DNA from: an uncultured Dokdonia sp.
GTDB lineage: Bacteria; Bacteroidota; Bacteroidia; Flavobacteriales; Flavobacteriaceae
NCBI GenBank assembly: GCA_947503305.1
Contig: CANNDF010000001.1
Coordinates: forward strand, 1,116,001-1,180,000
Direction: 5' to 3'
Length of the DNA stretch: 64,000 nucleotides
Shown here piece after piece: positions 15,803-24,455 of this stretch. Below the pieces are notes generated by a model. The model saw nothing but the letters and a program-made list of their open reading frames with translations. It was not told the origin of the DNA and searched no databases. The position numbers were made by a program, and so were the translations under genes. Positions within the stretch are counted from its first letter, which is position 1. Each line of letters begins with the position of its first letter.

Positions 15803-17062
15803 CTAATTTGATATGGAGGAAGAGTTACTACTTCCTACTCCTAATAACTCATCAAAACGACCTCCAGGACGGCGATAATATACTAATACCTGATAATCAT
15901 TTTCTGTTTGCCAGTAATTACCACTTACAGCGTTTTCTCTATTAATAGTCCCATCAGCATTAACAAGTACATATTTATAATTGTAAAAACCCTGTTTTAA
16001 TAACATAGGTAACTCATATTTATAGTTGTCAGGATTGTAGATTAAAGCTGTAGATTCATTAATGACATAATTATTAAAATTGCCATACACATGTAGTTTT
16101 TGATCTTCTGCAATAATAGGATGTTCTAATGAAAAATGAATCCAGGCGTATTCTGCTTCGGTTCTAGGAGTTCTACCCTGAAGTGTTGTAATTGTAAAAT
16201 TGCCATTAATATCAGGATTGAAGGTATAGGGCTGGTCGTAACGAGCAATATTTGTATATAAATAATTGTGATATAAACTCTTTAATTCTATATGACTGAT
16301 AGCAGCTGTCGAGCCTCGAATATCTTTATTTTCAAAATTAAAAAATTCATTACCTCCCCAAAAAGCAGTCTCTTGATCATATCGGTATTCTAATTTGTTG
16401 CCTATAGTATATTGTGGCGGGATACCCGTAATAGCCGTTTTGAGGTTGTTGTTCTGGAGAATAACAGTTTTAATATTTTTTTTGGGATTAATGATGGTAA
16501 TAGCACCACCGTCAACAAAAAAGCGAACAACCTGTTTTGTATTAATATATTTAAAATCTCTAGACCTTTTAATTTGAACACCCACAGAAAACTGAGGAGA
16601 GTAAATCATAAATTTTCGGGAAAACACCAAATTACGCTCCTCATTAAAAATACTCAATAAATAATTCCCTGTTTTTCGTAATGCCTGTGTCATTTTATTA
16701 GGGATATCTAGTTGATAGCTGGAGTATAACTGAAGCGTAGCTACCGAATTTTCTATATTGAGTATACGTACATTGTCCATCCCCAACATAAATTCTGAAC
16801 GAGCCAGTTTGCTTGGAGTCCAGTCTGCATCATAGTGTGTGATGGTATAGAAATAATCATGCTCGTCTCCTATAATATCATCAAAAGTAAGTTGTAAAGG
16901 CTGTCCTAATTTAATAGTGGGTAACTCTCCCAAAAATGTATCACCTTTAAACTGAACAGATTTTATGTAATTGGGTTCTGGAGTCTCTTGCGCTATTTGT
17001 CCCTTGATAGATAGGATGTAGGCAATATTCCAAAAGATAAATAATATGATCTTTAATTTCAT
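15803..17062 (-). CDS. DUF5103 protein, type IX secretion system plug-like
   Basis: 419 residues with a signal peptide (about 1-21, ending SIKGQ). Then come beta-rich domains carrying family landmarks: KSVQFKGDTFLGELPTIKLG, YFYTITHYDADWTPSKL and VYGNFNNYVIN (a carbohydrate-module-like strand near the C terminus). The family is now named for the plug seen in the SprA translocon of Flavobacterium. No other type IX gene is in the window. Confidence 0.8.
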   Translation of the reverse strand: MKLKIILFIFWNIAYILSIKGQIAQETPEPNYIKSVQFKGDTFLGELPTIKLGQPLQLTFDDIIGDEHDYFYTITHYDADWTPSKLARSEFMLGMDNVRILNIENSVATLQLYSSYQLDIPNKMTQALRKTGNYLLSIFNEERNLVFSRKFMIYSPQFSVGVQIKRSRDFKYINTKQVVRFFVDGGAITIINPKKNIKTVILQNNNLKTAITGIPPQYTIGNKLEYRYDQETAFWGGNEFFNFENKDIRGSTAAISHIELKSLYHNYLYTNIARYDQPYTFNPDINGNFTITTLQGRTPRTEAEYAWIHFSLEHPIIAEDQKLHVYGNFNNYVINESTALIYNPDNYKYELPMLLKQGFYNYKYVLVNADGTINRENAVSGNYWQTENDYQVLVYYRRPGGRFDELLGVGSSNSSSISN

Positions 17063-17080
17063 AGATGACTATTAGTAGGT

Positions 17081-17109
17081 CAAATATAATCAAAATCCAT
17101 ACCAGCAAA
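17081..17109 (-). promoter_or_regulatory. Promoter of the DUF5103 gene
   Basis: On the minus strand: TTTG (17106-17109), a 17-base spacer, then TATATTTG (17081-17088), a full match to TAnnTTTG. It lies about 19 bases before the start codon. Confidence 0.65.
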
Positions 17110-17125
17110 TGAATATAAAGTATAT

Positions 17126-17139
17126 GCTTTCGCGAAAGC
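17126..17139. repeat. Genome palindrome upstream of the DUF5103 gene
   Basis: Exact core, extended to the perfect 20-bp dyad TATGCTTTCGCGAAAGCATA. Intergenic, about 17 bases beyond the -33 element. Confidence 0.9.
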
Positions 17140-17307
17140 ATACCCCTAAACAAAATATTGTAATACTTCTTAAAATTTGCTTGTCAGACCTTAGATTTAA
17201 TTAGAACTAAGTCTGTTTGTTTAATGTTGTATAATTCTAATTATTTAGAATCGATATAAATAATATACTACTCTTTTTTACGCCTCGTAAAAACGTGTAG
17301 AAATTTG

Positions 17308-17315
17308 TAAATTTG
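17308..17315 (+). promoter_or_regulatory. -7 box of the nqr operon
   Basis: TAAATTTG, a full match to the -7 consensus, 48 bases before the nqrA start. A clear -33 TTG is not visible. The leader between box and start codon is AT-rich. Confidence 0.55.
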
Positions 17316-17363
17316 CACACCTTAAAAATACTAAGGTTATAGATAACAAAAATCTACTGACAT

Positions 17364-18713
17364 ATGTCAAAAGACATCAGAATCAAAAAAGGTCTTGATA
17401 TACGATTAGTAGGCGAAGCAGAAAAAGTTATTTCTGAAGGGCCACGATCGAGAACCATTACTATCAAGCCTTCAGATTTTCATCTGGTAACTCCTAAAAT
17501 GGTTGTCAAAGAAGGAGCAAAACTTCAAGCAGGTGATGAATTATTTTATTCAAAATTACAAGAAGAAATTCGTTTTGTATCTCCAGTTGCGGGAACGCTT
17601 ACAGAGATAAGACGAGGTGCGCGTCGTGTGATCACAGAACTTGTGATCGAAGCAGATTATGCAGGCGGACACAAAGACTTTGGTAAGTTAGATCCTTCTT
17701 CTGCAAGTGCAGATGAGATCAAGACTAAGTTACTTTCGTCAGGCCTATGGGCATTTATCAAACAGCGCCCTTATGATGTAGTTGCAAAAGCAGATAGTAC
17801 CCCTAAAGGGATTTATATTTCTGCATACAGTACTGCTCCTCTTTCTGCAGATCTTGATTTTACCTTAGCTGGTAAAGAATCTGAATTACAAACAGCTGTA
17901 ACTGCATTAAGTAAGCTTACAGAAGGAAGTGTTCATATATCTGTAGGATCTTCTTCTTCGCCTCTTTCGGGATTGAATGATGCAATCATTCATACAATCT
18001 CAGGACCACACCCAGCAGGAAACGTAGGAACATTAATTAATAAAGTGGATCCTGTAAACAAAGGAGAAGTTGTATGGACGATTGCAGCACAAGACCTTAT
18101 TATTATAGGAGAATTGTTGCTCACAGGAAAATTTAATGCAGAGCGTATTATATCTGTTGCTGGAGCTTCTGTGAAGTCTCCTAAGTATTATCGCACGATG
18201 ATAGGAGCAGAGGTTTCTACCTTTTCATATGACGCAGGTATAGAAGGGGATAATAATCGCTTTATATCTGGAGATGTACTGACTGGAAAGCAAATCAAAC
18301 CAGATGGAGCATTAGGGTTTTACAACAATGCTTTTGTAGCAATTCCAGAGGGGAATGATTACGAGTTTTTTGGGTGGAACAAACCTGTGTTTAATAAAAT
18401 ATCCCCATCTAGAGCACTTACATTCTCATGGATGCAACCTAAGAAAAAATACAATCTGGATACCAATACAAATGGAGAACACCGCGCCTTTGTAGTAACA
18501 GGAAACTATGAAGAGGTATTCCCTCTAGATATGTATCCTTTACAACTACTTAAGGCATGTATGGTTAAAGATCTAGACGAAATGGAAGTATTGGGGATGT
18601 ATGAAGTGGCTCCAGAAGATTTTGCCTTAACAGAGTTTATCTGTGTATCAAAACAACCACATCAAGACATTATCAGAGAAGGTCTTGACTTGATGTATAA
18701 TGAAATAGGATAA
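17364..18713 (+). CDS. nqrA: Na+-translocating NADH:quinone reductase subunit A
   Basis: 449 residues, soluble peripheral subunit of Na+-NQR on the cytoplasmic face. Family landmarks: IKKGLDIRLVGEAE at the N terminus (barrel-sandwich fold), SGPHPAGNVGTLI near 210-222 and MYPLQLLKACMVKDLDEME near 390-408. It begins a six-gene operon in the standard order A-F. The enzyme couples NADH oxidation and quinone reduction to Na+ export, as expected for a marine bacterium. Confidence 0.95.
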   Translation: MSKDIRIKKGLDIRLVGEAEKVISEGPRSRTITIKPSDFHLVTPKMVVKEGAKLQAGDELFYSKLQEEIRFVSPVAGTLTEIRRGARRVITELVIEADYAGGHKDFGKLDPSSASADEIKTKLLSSGLWAFIKQRPYDVVAKADSTPKGIYISAYSTAPLSADLDFTLAGKESELQTAVTALSKLTEGSVHISVGSSSSPLSGLNDAIIHTISGPHPAGNVGTLINKVDPVNKGEVVWTIAAQDLIIIGELLLTGKFNAERIISVAGASVKSPKYYRTMIGAEVSTFSYDAGIEGDNNRFISGDVLTGKQIKPDGALGFYNNAFVAIPEGNDYEFFGWNKPVFNKISPSRALTFSWMQPKKKYNLDTNTNGEHRAFVVTGNYEEVFPLDMYPLQLLKACMVKDLDEMEVLGMYEVAPEDFALTEFICVSKQPHQDIIREGLDLMYNEIG

Positions 18714-18716
18714 GTG

Positions 18717-19922
18717 ATGGGATTAAAACAAAACTTACACAAAATTAAAATGAAGTATGAAGGCAAGAAAATGGCGCCTGCCTTTAATGCTATTCATACA
18801 TTTCTATACAGTCCTAATGAGACGACACATAGTGGAAGTCACATTCGAGCTGTAGATGATTTGAAACGTACAATGAATACGGTAATCATGGCTTTAGTAC
18901 CATGTTTACTTTTCGGAATTTTTAATGCAGGATACCAACATTATCTTGCTTCAGGCGAAATTGAAAGTGCTACAAGTTTTTTTAGTGGAGATTTTTGGAA
19001 CCTTCAAAATTTTAGTAAAGGTGCTTGGAAAGTATTGCCACTTGTTGTCATTTCATATGGAGTAGGACTTCTCGTAGAATTTATTTTTGCAGTAATTAAA
19101 GGCCATGAAGTAGAAGAAGGATACCTTGTAACCGGAATGCTTGTACCCCTTATTGTTCCTGTAGATACTCCTTTATGGATGCTATCTGTAGCAGTTGTTT
19201 TTGGAGTGGTTATAGGAAAAGAAGTATTTGGAGGTACTGGAATGAATATCTTAAATCCAGCACTTACTATTCGTGCATTTTTATTCTTTGCATATCCTAC
19301 ATGGATGTCTGGAGATAAAGTATGGGTGACAGAGGCTGTAGAAAAAGCTGGAGGACCAGATGCAATTTCCGGAGAAACTATCCTAGGGAGTCTTGCTCAG
19401 AATAAAGCCTTTGATTATGAAGTATCAGATATGTTCTTAGGATTTATTCCTGGATCAGTAGGTGAGACTTCTACAGTACTTATACTATTAGGAGCTCTAT
19501 TTTTAATTTTCACCAAAATAGGAAGTTGGAGAATTATGCTTTCTATGGCACTCGGTGGATTGGCAATGGGACTTATATTTAATGGAGTAGTAAGTCAAGG
19601 ATGGATAGGTGAGAGTAGTAAATTTTACAGCCTTATGAATACAGAGTTCTGGCATCATCTTATTATAGGAGGATTTGCCTTTGGAACTGTATTTATGGCA
19701 ACAGACCCTGTTACGGCATCTCAAACGAATAAAGGAAAATGGATCTATGGCTTCTTAGCAGGATTTATCTCTATAATGATACGTGTATTTAACCCAGCAT
19801 ATCCAGAAGGAGTTATGCTAGCCATTCTATTAATGAATGTGTTTGCTCCTACAATTGATCATTATGTGGTTCAAGGCAACGTAAAGAAAAGAATGAAACG
19901 TCTAAAAGTAAAAACAACATAA
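18717..19922 (+). CDS. nqrB: Na+-translocating NADH:quinone reductase subunit B
   Basis: About 401 residues, integral membrane subunit with around ten helices. Landmarks: the FNAIHTFLYSP start region, GGTGMNILNPALTIRAFLFF and the FIPGSVGETSTVLILLG segment that, in this family, holds the threonine carrying covalent FMN. ATDPVTASQTNKGKW follows. I choose the ATG at 18717; a GTG three bases upstream directly follows the nqrA stop. Confidence 0.94.
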   Translation: MGLKQNLHKIKMKYEGKKMAPAFNAIHTFLYSPNETTHSGSHIRAVDDLKRTMNTVIMALVPCLLFGIFNAGYQHYLASGEIESATSFFSGDFWNLQNFSKGAWKVLPLVVISYGVGLLVEFIFAVIKGHEVEEGYLVTGMLVPLIVPVDTPLWMLSVAVVFGVVIGKEVFGGTGMNILNPALTIRAFLFFAYPTWMSGDKVWVTEAVEKAGGPDAISGETILGSLAQNKAFDYEVSDMFLGFIPGSVGETSTVLILLGALFLIFTKIGSWRIMLSMALGGLAMGLIFNGVVSQGWIGESSKFYSLMNTEFWHHLIIGGFAFGTVFMATDPVTASQTNKGKWIYGFLAGFISIMIRVFNPAYPEGVMLAILLMNVFAPTIDHYVVQGNVKKRMKRLKVKTT

Positions 19923-19925
19923 GTT

Positions 19926-20663
19926 ATGGCAAAGACAGACGGAAACGGATATACAGTACTATTTGCGACTATTATGGTTGTTGTTGTAGGTGGTATTCTT
20001 GCTAGTTTGGCTCAAGGTCTTAAACCAGCGATTAAAGAAAATGAACGCTTTGAAAAGCAACAGAATATACTGTATGCAATGGGCGTAAATGAAAATGTAG
20101 AAGGCGAAGGTAGTGTTAATTTTATCCCTACAGATAGAGTGGAGGCCGAGTATAAAAAATACATTACGGGAAGCTATATCATCCAAAATGGAAAAATCAC
20201 TGAAGACGAAGGAGCTTTTGCAATAGATATGAAAAAGCAAAGCAAGCTTTCTAAATCAGAACGTAAAATGCCTTTATTTATAGGAGAGCGCGATGGTCAG
20301 AAATTTTATGTAATTCCTATGTATGGAAAAGGACTATGGGATGCTATCTGGGGTTATGTAGCACTAGACGATAATCTTATCGTTCAAGGCGCATTCTTTG
20401 ATCATAAAGGAGAAACTCCTGGATTAGGAGCCAATATTAAAGAGCGTTATTTTATGGATGATTTTACAGGAGAAAAAATCATGAACGGTAATAAATTTGC
20501 AGGTATTACAGTTGCCAAAGGAAATAATGACCCTGTTAATAATACAAAAGATGATAATGAGGTAGATGCTCTTGCTGGAGCAACTATTACGGGAGATGGA
20601 GTAAGTGCTATGATTAAGAGTACATTAAAAGCCTATATTCCTCATATCCAAAACATGAAATAA
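19926..20663 (+). CDS. nqrC: Na+-translocating NADH:quinone reductase subunit C
   Basis: 245 residues: one N-terminal membrane helix (about 10-30) and a periplasmic FMN-binding domain. The flavinylation motif reads DALAGATITGDGV near residue 220, with the second threonine of AGATIT the expected FMN site. ApbE, the transferase that attaches it, is encoded at 26.5 kb. It lies 3 bases after nqrB. Confidence 0.94.
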   Translation: MAKTDGNGYTVLFATIMVVVVGGILASLAQGLKPAIKENERFEKQQNILYAMGVNENVEGEGSVNFIPTDRVEAEYKKYITGSYIIQNGKITEDEGAFAIDMKKQSKLSKSERKMPLFIGERDGQKFYVIPMYGKGLWDAIWGYVALDDNLIVQGAFFDHKGETPGLGANIKERYFMDDFTGEKIMNGNKFAGITVAKGNNDPVNNTKDDNEVDALAGATITGDGVSAMIKSTLKAYIPHIQNMK

Positions 20664-20667
20664 TATT

Positions 20668-21315
20668 ATGGGATTACTATCAAAAAAAGATCAGAAATTA
20701 ATATTAGATCCGTTAGCAGACGATAACCCAATTACAATACAAGTATTAGGAATCTGTTCTGCCCTTGCAATTACAGCACAACTTAAAGCATCTATAGTGA
20801 TGTCTATCTCGGTACTTTTTGTACTTGGAGTGGGTAATGTGGTGATCTCCCTTATGCGAAATATCATTCCTTCAAAAATTAGAATTATTGTACAACTTAT
20901 CGTAGTAGCTACACTTGTGATTATTGTTGATCAAGTTCTTAAAGCCTATGCCTACGAGTTGAGTAAAGAACTTTCAGTATTTGTAGGATTAATTATAACC
21001 AACTGTATCATTATGGGACGTTTTGAAGCTTTTGCTTTAGGAAACGGACCTTGGAGATCCTTCTTAGATGGTATTGGAAATGCATTAGGATATGGAGTGA
21101 TTTTGATCATTGTAGGATTCTTTAGAGAACTCTTAGGGTCAGGAACACTTCTTGGATTTAAAGTACTAGGAGATCCTATAGAAAAAACAGGATTATATGC
21201 AATAGGATATGAAAACAATGGGTTTATGTTGCTTTCACCTATGGCGCTTATTGTTGTAGGATTGATTATATGGGTGCAACGTTCACGTAATAAAGCCTTA
21301 ATAGAAGAACATTAA
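20668..21315 (+). CDS. nqrD: Na+-translocating NADH:quinone reductase subunit D
   Basis: 215-residue membrane subunit with about six helices. Landmarks: NPITIQVLGICSALAITAQL near the N terminus, GLIITNCIIMGRFEAFA near 105-121 and GFFRELLGSGTLLG. NqrD and NqrE form the inverted-topology pair that binds an intramembrane iron centre in the known structures; the cysteine in TNCIIMGR is consistent. Confidence 0.94.
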   Translation: MGLLSKKDQKLILDPLADDNPITIQVLGICSALAITAQLKASIVMSISVLFVLGVGNVVISLMRNIIPSKIRIIVQLIVVATLVIIVDQVLKAYAYELSKELSVFVGLIITNCIIMGRFEAFALGNGPWRSFLDGIGNALGYGVILIIVGFFRELLGSGTLLGFKVLGDPIEKTGLYAIGYENNGFMLLSPMALIVVGLIIWVQRSRNKALIEEH

Positions 21316-21329
21316 AAAGGGATGAATAC

Positions 21330-21343
21330 GCTTTCGCGAAAGC
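21330..21343. repeat. Genome palindrome between nqrD and nqrE
   Basis: Exact core in a 22-bp perfect dyad (21326-21347), the longest copy in the window. It occupies most of the only sizeable gap (49 bases) inside the nqr operon, so it is transcribed and can form a stable hairpin. Confidence 0.92.
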
Positions 21344-21364
21344 GTATACTTTTAAAAATATAGT

Positions 21365-22087
21365 ATGGAACATTTAGAATTATTTTTTAAGTCAATTTTT
21401 ATAGATAACATGGTTTTTGCAACATTCCTTGGAATGTGTTCATACCTTGCAGTGTCTAAAAAAGTAAGTACAGCAGTAGGTCTAGGAGCCGCAGTTATTT
21501 TTGTACTTGCAGTAACGGTACCTTTGAACTGGTTATTAGATCAATATATTTTAAGAGATGGAGCACTAGCATGGTTAGGTCCTGAGTATGCAGATTATGA
21601 CTTGAGTTTCCTATCTTTTATTTTATTTATTGCAACGATAGCTACTATGGTACAGCTGGTAGAGATAGTCGTAGAAAAATTTTCTCCATCATTATATAAT
21701 TCACTGGGTATTTTCTTACCATTGATTGCTGTAAACTGCGCCATTTTAGGAGGATCATTATTTATGCAATCTAGGGATATTCAATCGTTAGGTCTCGCTT
21801 TTAACTATGGAGTTTCATCAGGAATTGGATGGTTTTTAGCCATTTTAGCCATTGCAGCGATTAGAGAAAAAATACGTTACTCCAATGTTCCTGCACCATT
21901 AAGAGGGTTAGGAATCACATTTATCATTACTGGATTAATGGCTATTGGTTTTATGAGTTTTGGAGGAATGTTAACAGGAGGGGATGAAGAAGAAGAAACG
22001 ACACCTGTTGCAGAAGTTGCTCCTGTTGAAATGATAAAAGAAGTTAGTGACGAACTAGTTTCAACTACAAACGAAAAAGAAGAATAA
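21365..22087 (+). CDS. nqrE: Na+-translocating NADH:quinone reductase subunit E
   Basis: 240-residue membrane subunit with six helices, homologous to NqrD. Landmarks: SIFIDNMVFATFLGMCSYLAV at the N terminus, a PLIAVNCAILGGSLF segment with the conserved cysteine, and REKIRYSNVPAPLRGLGI. The last 35 residues are acidic (GGDEEEETTP...) and look like a lineage-specific extension beyond the usual ~200-residue length. Confidence 0.94.
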   Translation: MEHLELFFKSIFIDNMVFATFLGMCSYLAVSKKVSTAVGLGAAVIFVLAVTVPLNWLLDQYILRDGALAWLGPEYADYDLSFLSFILFIATIATMVQLVEIVVEKFSPSLYNSLGIFLPLIAVNCAILGGSLFMQSRDIQSLGLAFNYGVSSGIGWFLAILAIAAIREKIRYSNVPAPLRGLGITFIITGLMAIGFMSFGGMLTGGDEEEETTPVAEVAPVEMIKEVSDELVSTTNEKEE

Positions 22088-22088
22088 T

Positions 22089-23396
22089 ATGTTGTTAGTC
22101 GCAAGTATGTCTGGCGTAGTTATAGCCACAATTTTAGCCTTTTTAGTACTTACATTACTGTTGGTAGGGTTGCTATTGTTTACAAAACAAAAGTTATCAC
22201 CTTCAGGACCTGTGACCATTACTATTAATGGAGAAAAAGAAGTAGAAGTAGCTTCAGGAGGAACACTATTGTCTACACTAGGAAACAATAAAATTTTCTT
22301 ACCGTCTGCCTGTGGAGGTGGAGGTACATGTATCCAATGTGAGTGTCATGTTCTAGAAGGAGGAGGAGAAGCATTACCTACAGAGACCCCTCATTTTTCT
22401 CGTAAAGAACTTGCACACGGTGCTCGTCTTGCTTGTCAAGTAAAAGTAAAACAGAATATGAATATTACGATTCCAGAGGAAGTATTTGGAATCAAAAAAT
22501 GGGAAGCAACTGTAGTACGTAATTATAATGTAGCATCGTTTATCAAAGAATTTGTTGTTGAAATCCCAGAAGATATGGGATATAAAGCTGGTGGATATAT
22601 ACAGATTGAGATCCCACAATGTGAAATTAAATATGCAGATATAGACATTACTGCACATCCAGAAGAACATGAAACTCCAGATAAATTTCAACAAGAGTGG
22701 GATAAATTTGGTCTATGGCCATTAACGATGAAGAATAGCGAGACTGTAGAGCGTGCATACTCTATGGCTTCTTTTCCAGCAGAAGGACGTGAGATTATGC
22801 TTAATGTTCGTATTGCTACCCCACCGTGGGATCGTGCAAAAAATCAATGGATGGATGTAAATCCAGGAGTAGCATCTTCTTATATATTTGCTCAAAAGCC
22901 AGGAGATAAAGTAGTGATTTCTGGACCTTATGGCGAATTCTTTATTAATGAATCAGAATCAGAAATGCTATACGTAGGAGGTGGAGCAGGAATGGCACCT
23001 ATGCGCTCGCACTTATACCACCTTTTCAAGACATTAAAAACAGGACGTAAAGTTACCTATTGGTATGGAGGTCGATCTAAAAGAGAATTATTCTATTTGG
23101 AACATTTTTATGAATTAGAAAGAGAATTTCCAAATTTCAAATTTTACTTAGCACTTTCAGAGCCACTTCCAGAAGATAACTGGAAAGTAAAAGAAGATAT
23201 AGATGGAGAGGGTGATGGTTTTGTAGGATTTATTCACCAGTGTGTGATAGATCAATACTTAAGTAAGCATGAAGCTCCAGAAGATATAGAATTGTATTTC
23301 TGTGGCCCTCCATTGATGAACAACGCTGTTCAAAAAATGGGTGAAGATTTTGGAATTCCAGATGAAAATATCCGATTTGACGATTTTGGAGGATAA
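22089..23396 (+). CDS. nqrF: Na+-translocating NADH:quinone reductase subunit F
   Basis: 435 residues, the NADH-oxidising subunit. It has an N-terminal membrane helix (about 5-28), a 2Fe-2S domain with SACGGGGTCIQCECHV (near 76-90) and a distal ARLACQVKV, then an FAD domain with RAYSMASFPAE and a NADH domain with YVGGGAGMAPMRSH and YFCGPPLMN. It starts one base after the nqrE stop and ends the operon at a strong terminator. Confidence 0.95.
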   Translation: MLLVASMSGVVIATILAFLVLTLLLVGLLLFTKQKLSPSGPVTITINGEKEVEVASGGTLLSTLGNNKIFLPSACGGGGTCIQCECHVLEGGGEALPTETPHFSRKELAHGARLACQVKVKQNMNITIPEEVFGIKKWEATVVRNYNVASFIKEFVVEIPEDMGYKAGGYIQIEIPQCEIKYADIDITAHPEEHETPDKFQQEWDKFGLWPLTMKNSETVERAYSMASFPAEGREIMLNVRIATPPWDRAKNQWMDVNPGVASSYIFAQKPGDKVVISGPYGEFFINESESEMLYVGGGAGMAPMRSHLYHLFKTLKTGRKVTYWYGGRSKRELFYLEHFYELEREFPNFKFYLALSEPLPEDNWKVKEDIDGEGDGFVGFIHQCVIDQYLSKHEAPEDIELYFCGPPLMNNAVQKMGEDFGIPDENIRFDDFGG

Positions 23397-23416
23397 ACCT
23401 CTCTATAAGTAATATA

Positions 23417-23446
23417 AACCCGATACAAATGTATCGGGTTTTTTTA
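23417..23446 (+). terminator. Terminator of the nqr operon
   Basis: AACCCGATAC (23417-23426) and GTATCGGGTT (23431-23440) form a perfect 10-bp stem with a 4-base loop, directly followed by a run of T. Confidence 0.9.
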
Positions 23447-23502
23447 TGCAGTAAAATAAGAAGATACATAAGAAATGTATCCTTTATAGAGTTATAGTAG
23501 TA

Positions 23503-24372
23503 ATGAAAAAAATATGTATTCTTATAATACTCATAGGGGGTGCCTATTTGTTTTTTACTTTTTCAACTAAAGGAAAAAAAGTAAAAGAAGTTGCAATTAC
23601 TTATATAGCTCCTACATCATTAGTCAATAAAGAAGGGCTCACTGTAAAAACACGTATTGGAGTTCCTGAAGGATATACGAGAGTACAAACAGAAGAAAAT
23701 TCATTCTCATATTATATACACAATTATACATTAAAACCAGCAGGGGCTAAGGTCATTAACTATGATGGAAATCCCTATATTTATCAAGCGGGTCATATAG
23801 GGGTATTAGATATTCCAGTACCTTCAAACGGACTACAGCAATGTGCAGATGCATTAATACGAATACGAGCTGAGTATTTATGGGAGAACAATAGAAAGGA
23901 TGAGATAGGGTTTAAATTTACGAGTGGTCATTATTGTTCTTGGTCGCAGTATGCGCAAGGATATCGCCCTAATATTAATGGAAACGCAGTAACTTTTTCA
24001 AAAACAGCAACCCCTAATCATTCTAAAGATAGTTTCTATAAATACCTTAATTTGATCTTTACCTATGCTGGGACGTACTCGTTATCTGAAGAATTAATAA
24101 AAGTACCAACACTTTTGGATGTTAGGGTAGGAGATCTATTGATATATCCTGGCTTTCCTGGTCATGTGATGATGGTAGCAGATATTATAGAAAATACTCA
24201 AGGAGAGCGACGTTTTGCTTTTTTTCAAGGGAATACACCCGCTCAAAGTGTACATATAATAAAGAATGCTACAAATACAAAAATGAGTCCTTGGTACACC
24301 CTTCAGGGGAAGACCACTTTAGAAACTCCTATTTATACTTTTACAAGTTTTGAGATCGTACGGTTCAAATAA
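23503..24372 (+). CDS. DUF4846 family protein
   Basis: 289 residues with an N-terminal signal or anchor helix (about 3-20). Family landmarks: VPEGYTRVQTEENSFSYYIHN, QQCADALIRIRAEYLWENNR, SGHYCSWSQYAQGYRP and VRVGDLLIYPGFPGHVMMVADI. The paired Cys (HYCSW) and His (GFPGHVMMVAD) resemble an NlpC/P60-like catalytic arrangement, which would make it an envelope hydrolase; that is inference. It is separated from nqrF by a terminator and has its own start region. Confidence 0.75.
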   Translation: MKKICILIILIGGAYLFFTFSTKGKKVKEVAITYIAPTSLVNKEGLTVKTRIGVPEGYTRVQTEENSFSYYIHNYTLKPAGAKVINYDGNPYIYQAGHIGVLDIPVPSNGLQQCADALIRIRAEYLWENNRKDEIGFKFTSGHYCSWSQYAQGYRPNINGNAVTFSKTATPNHSKDSFYKYLNLIFTYAGTYSLSEELIKVPTLLDVRVGDLLIYPGFPGHVMMVADIIENTQGERRFAFFQGNTPAQSVHIIKNATNTKMSPWYTLQGKTTLETPIYTFTSFEIVRFK

Positions 24373-24455
24373 GTAAATAGTTGATTGTCTGTATATTATT
24401 TGTGAATATTATTTAAGTGTGATACTTTCACTATAAATTTTATATAGGCTGACCA

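Larger units (their letters stand above)
17063..17363. other. Intergenic region between the divergent DUF5103 and nqrA genes
   Basis: 301 bases holding promoters for both directions, one genome palindrome, and an imperfect dyad: CAGACCTTAG (17185-17194) with CTAAGTCTG (17207-17215), followed by TTTGTTT. The dyad could be an operator or a weak terminator. No open frame or RNA gene is evident. Confidence 0.6.
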